DNA of 64,000 nt, from the NCBI RefSeq assembly GCF_004365175.1, contig NZ_SOCE01000001.1:1289154-1353153 (forward strand). The letters run 5' to 3'. Origin of the DNA: Kribbella voronezhensis. GTDB taxonomy: Bacteria > Actinomycetota > Actinomycetes > Propionibacteriales > Kribbellaceae. The notes under the pieces are model-generated. The model worked only from the letters and a program-made list of their open reading frames with translations. It made no database searches and had not been told where the DNA came from. Below are positions 61,554 through 64,000 of this stretch, in pieces; within the stretch, counting starts at the first letter, position 1, and each line of letters opens with the position of its first letter. Position numbers and translations under genes: made by a program.

Positions 61554-64000
61554 ATGCCTGGAACCAACCTGACGCGCAACGAAGCGCGGACCCGCGCCGG
61601 CCTGATCAGCGACGTGAGCTACTCGATCGAGCTCGATCTGACGACGGCCGCCGCCGGCGCCCCGACGTTCGCGTCGACGACCGTCCTCACCTTCGCCGCC
61701 GAGTCCGGCGCGAACACCTTCGCGGATCTGATCGCGGCGTCCGTGCGCGAGGTGACCCTGAACGGCCGGAGCCTCGACCCGGACAGCGTGTACGACGGCG
61801 CCCGGATCCAGCTGGACGACCTCGCCGAGCGCAACGAACTGCGCGTGGTCGCCGACTGCACCTACTCCCGTACCGGTGAAGGGCTGCACCGCTCGGTCGA
61901 CCCGGCCGACAAGGAGACCTACCTCTACACGCAGTTCGAGGTGCCGGACGCGCGCCGGGTGTTCACCACGTTCGAGCAGCCCGACCTCAAGGCTCCCTTC
62001 ACGTTCACCGTGTCCGCTCCGGCCCGCTGGGTCGTCATCTCGAACGCGCCGACGCCCGAGCCCACGCCGTACCAGGGTGACAACGGCGAGGAGTTCGCTC
62101 GCTGGGAGTTCGCGCCGACCGAGCGCATCTCGACGTACATCACTGCTGTGGTGGCCGGTCCGTACCACGTGGTCACCGATGTCTACGAGGGTCCGAACGG
62201 GTCGTACCCGTTGTCGCTGCTGTGCCGGCCGTCGCTGGCCGAGCACCTCGACACCGAGGACCTGTTCGAGGTGACCAAGCAGGGCTTCGAGCTGTTCGAG
62301 CGCGCCTTCGGTACGCCGTACCCGTTCCACAAGTACGACCAGGCGTTCGTGCCGGAGTACAACATGGGCGCGATGGAGAACGCCGGCTGCGTGACGCTGC
62401 GGGACGAGTACATCTTCCGCAGCCGTACTACGCACGCCGAGCTGGAGAGCCGCGCGAACACCGTGCTGCACGAGCTCGCGCACATGTGGTTCGGCGACCT
62501 GGTCACGATGACCTGGTGGGACGACCTGTGGCTGAACGAGTCGTTCGCCGAGTGGGCCAGCCATTGGGCCCAGGTGGTTGCCACCGAGAAGTACAACGGC
62601 GCCTGGACGACCTTCTGCAACGCGCGGAAGAACTGGGCGTACCGGCAGGACCAGCTGCCCTCGACGCACCCGATCGCCGCGGACATGGTCGACTTCCACG
62701 CCGTCGAGGTGAACTTCGACGGGATCACCTACGCCAAGGGTGCCTCCGCGCTGCGCCAGCTCGTCGCGTTCGTCGGCGAGGACACCTTCGTCGAGGCGCT
62801 GAAGGAGTACTTCGCCGACCACGCTTTCGGCAACACCGAACTGGCCGATCTGCTGAAGCCGCTGGAGAAGGCGTCCGGCCGCGACCTGGACGACTGGACC
62901 GAGCGCTGGCTGCGGACCGCCGGGGTGAACACGCTGCGCGCCGACTTCACCGTCGACGACTCGGGCGCCTTCAAGACGTTCGCGATCGACCAGACCGCCG
63001 CGGCGAACTTCCCCGTACTGCGGCCGCACCGGCTCGCGATCGGTCTGTACCGCAAGACCGACGCCGGCCTGGTTCGCACCGAGCGGTTCGAGGTCGACAT
63101 CGACGGTCCGCGCACCGAGCTCGCCGAACTGGTCGGTGCGACTCAGCCCGACCTGGTGCTGCTGAACGACGACGACCTCACCTACGCCAAGATCCGGCTC
63201 GACGAGCGGTCGCGCGCGACCCTGGTCGACTCGATCGACCAGCTGTCCGACTCGCTGGCCCGCGCGCTCGCCTGGGGTGCCGCCTGGGACATGACCCGCG
63301 ACGCCGAGATGCCGGCCAGCCAGTACGTCGGCATGGTGCTGCGCGGCATCCGGGCCGAGACCGACCTGACCGGCGTGCGTTCGCTGCTCGGCCAGGCGAC
63401 CTCGGCGATCAACAGCTACTCGGCGCCGGAGCACCGGGCCGACCTGCGCGCGCAGTACGAGCAGACGCTGGCCGAACTGGTCGACGGGGCCGAGGCGGGG
63501 AGCGACCACCAGCTCGCGTTCGCGCGGGCCTACATCGCCGGCGTCTTCTCCGCCGCAGGCGCTGACCGGCTGGCCGGCTGGCTGGACGGCCGCGACCTGC
63601 CGACCGGGCTGGTGGTCGACACCGATCTGCGCTGGACACTGATCGTCGCGCTGGCCCGGCTGGGCCGGATCGACGCGGACGGCATCGACGACGAGCTGAC
63701 CCGCGACACCACGATCACCGGGCAGGAGCGGGCCGCCCAGGCCCGCGCGGCACGGCCGAGCGCGGAGGCGAAGGCAGAGGCCTGGCGGATCGCGGTGGAG
63801 GCCGGAGACACCCCGAACGAGACCCAGTTCCGGACCATCCTGGGCTTCCAGCAGCCGGGTCAGGAGGAACTGCTGCGGCCGTACGTCGACAAGTACCTGA
63901 CCGCCGCCAAGGACGTCTACACGCGACTCGGCTCGTCGATGGGCGAGAACGTCCTGGTCTACCTGTCGCCGCGCAACCTGCCGGAGGAGTCCACGCTGCA
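61554..64000 (+). CDS. pepN: aminopeptidase N (M1 family), partial
   Basis: The gene runs off the right edge with 815 residues visible. It is a cytoplasmic M1 zinc aminopeptidase: GAMEN exopeptidase motif (near residue 270), zinc motif HELAH-x18-E (HELAHMWFGDL, then LNESFAEW) and C-terminal helical ERAP-like region. ATG 61554 (MPGTNLTRNEA). Length and order match actinobacterial PepN. It diverges from the Rv2466c-like gene. Confidence 0.97.
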   Translation, partial: MPGTNLTRNEARTRAGLISDVSYSIELDLTTAAAGAPTFASTTVLTFAAESGANTFADLIAASVREVTLNGRSLDPDSVYDGARIQLDDLAERNELRVVADCTYSRTGEGLHRSVDPADKETYLYTQFEVPDARRVFTTFEQPDLKAPFTFTVSAPARWVVISNAPTPEPTPYQGDNGEEFARWEFAPTERISTYITAVVAGPYHVVTDVYEGPNGSYPLSLLCRPSLAEHLDTEDLFEVTKQGFELFERAFGTPYPFHKYDQAFVPEYNMGAMENAGCVTLRDEYIFRSRTTHAELESRANTVLHELAHMWFGDLVTMTWWDDLWLNESFAEWASHWAQVVATEKYNGAWTTFCNARKNWAYRQDQLPSTHPIAADMVDFHAVEVNFDGITYAKGASALRQLVAFVGEDTFVEALKEYFADHAFGNTELADLLKPLEKASGRDLDDWTERWLRTAGVNTLRADFTVDDSGAFKTFAIDQTAAANFPVLRPHRLAIGLYRKTDAGLVRTERFEVDIDGPRTELAELVGATQPDLVLLNDDDLTYAKIRLDERSRATLVDSIDQLSDSLARALAWGAAWDMTRDAEMPASQYVGMVLRGIRAETDLTGVRSLLGQATSAINSYSAPEHRADLRAQYEQTLAELVDGAEAGSDHQLAFARAYIAGVFSAAGADRLAGWLDGRDLPTGLVVDTDLRWTLIVALARLGRIDADGIDDELTRDTTITGQERAAQARAARPSAEAKAEAWRIAVEAGDTPNETQFRTILGFQQPGQEELLRPYVDKYLTAAKDVYTRLGSSMGENVLVYLSPRNLPEESTL

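Overview
The window is high-GC (about 70% by eye) actinobacterial chromosome. The gene order (mreBCD-mrdA-rodA, ndk-DUF4233-folC, divergent valS, tig-clpP1-clpP2-clpX, rpiB, a Nei-type glycosylase, pepN), a mycothiol-dependent reductase homologue, an AfsR-type regulator and two deazaflavin (F420)-type oxidoreductases fit the Propionibacteriales. A Kribbella- or Nocardioides-like organism is my best guess, inferred from gene order and protein style only. No prophage, insertion sequence, CRISPR array or rRNA operon was seen.

Layout. 1-546: start of a TIGR03936/DUF2344 radical-SAM-associated protein, leaving the window. 716-12206: an accessory block of mixed strands: PlsC acyltransferase, prephenate dehydratase, a double GNAT protein, an unknown protein, an M43 metalloprotease with a seven-blade lectin-like propeller, a small lipocalin-like protein, an M28 peptidase ending in one identical-type blade, a phosphatase-HAD fusion and a Tat-exported GH3 protein whose catalytic motifs look lost. 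12203-14137: the TIGR03960 radical SAM protein, normally next to the 1-546 gene. 14230-19246: metabolic and regulatory genes (alpha/beta hydrolase, asparaginase, DUF2000/Lrp pair, SigJ-like sigma with AhpD-like partner, lipoprotein).

19432-25149 is the cell-elongation operon (mreB, mreC, mreD, mrdA, rodA, read leftwards with ATGA or near-zero junctions). An AfsR/SARP regulator diverges from mreB. 28311-30501 holds ndk, DUF4233 and folC; valS diverges. 33428-35656 encodes a large membrane protein built on an exact 120-bp coding minisatellite; a GH76-like glycosidase follows and ends in a strong terminator facing clpX. 36978-41400 is the proteostasis block clpX, clpP2, clpP1, tig, with two candidate ClgR sites, then tRNA-Pro(TGG) and tRNA-Gly(TCC).

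42162-58066 is accessory: a cupin/TetR divergent pair with a clear dyad operator, a GNAT and a leaderless periplasmic-binding-type protein, a heterodimeric ABC exporter with one degenerate ATP site, quinone oxidoreductase and Gfo/Idh genes divergent from a LysR regulator, an AAA ATPase, a DMT exporter, a CDP-alcohol phosphatidyltransferase, tandem F420-type oxidoreductases each with two copies of a TGACATGTCA palindrome at the start codon, an OhrR-like MarR regulator divergent from a 59-residue protein, a ParB/Srx-like protein and a membrane SpoIIE-type phosphatase. 58112-64000 has the Nei-like glycosylase, rpiB, a beta-lactamase-fold serine hydrolase with an SH3 tail, the mycothiol reductase homologue and pepN, which runs off the right edge.

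The most unusual items are the two blade-bearing metallopeptidases without signal peptides (4382-8425), the GH3 protein lacking its KH and nucleophile motifs, and the 120-bp repeat protein with alternating A/B units.
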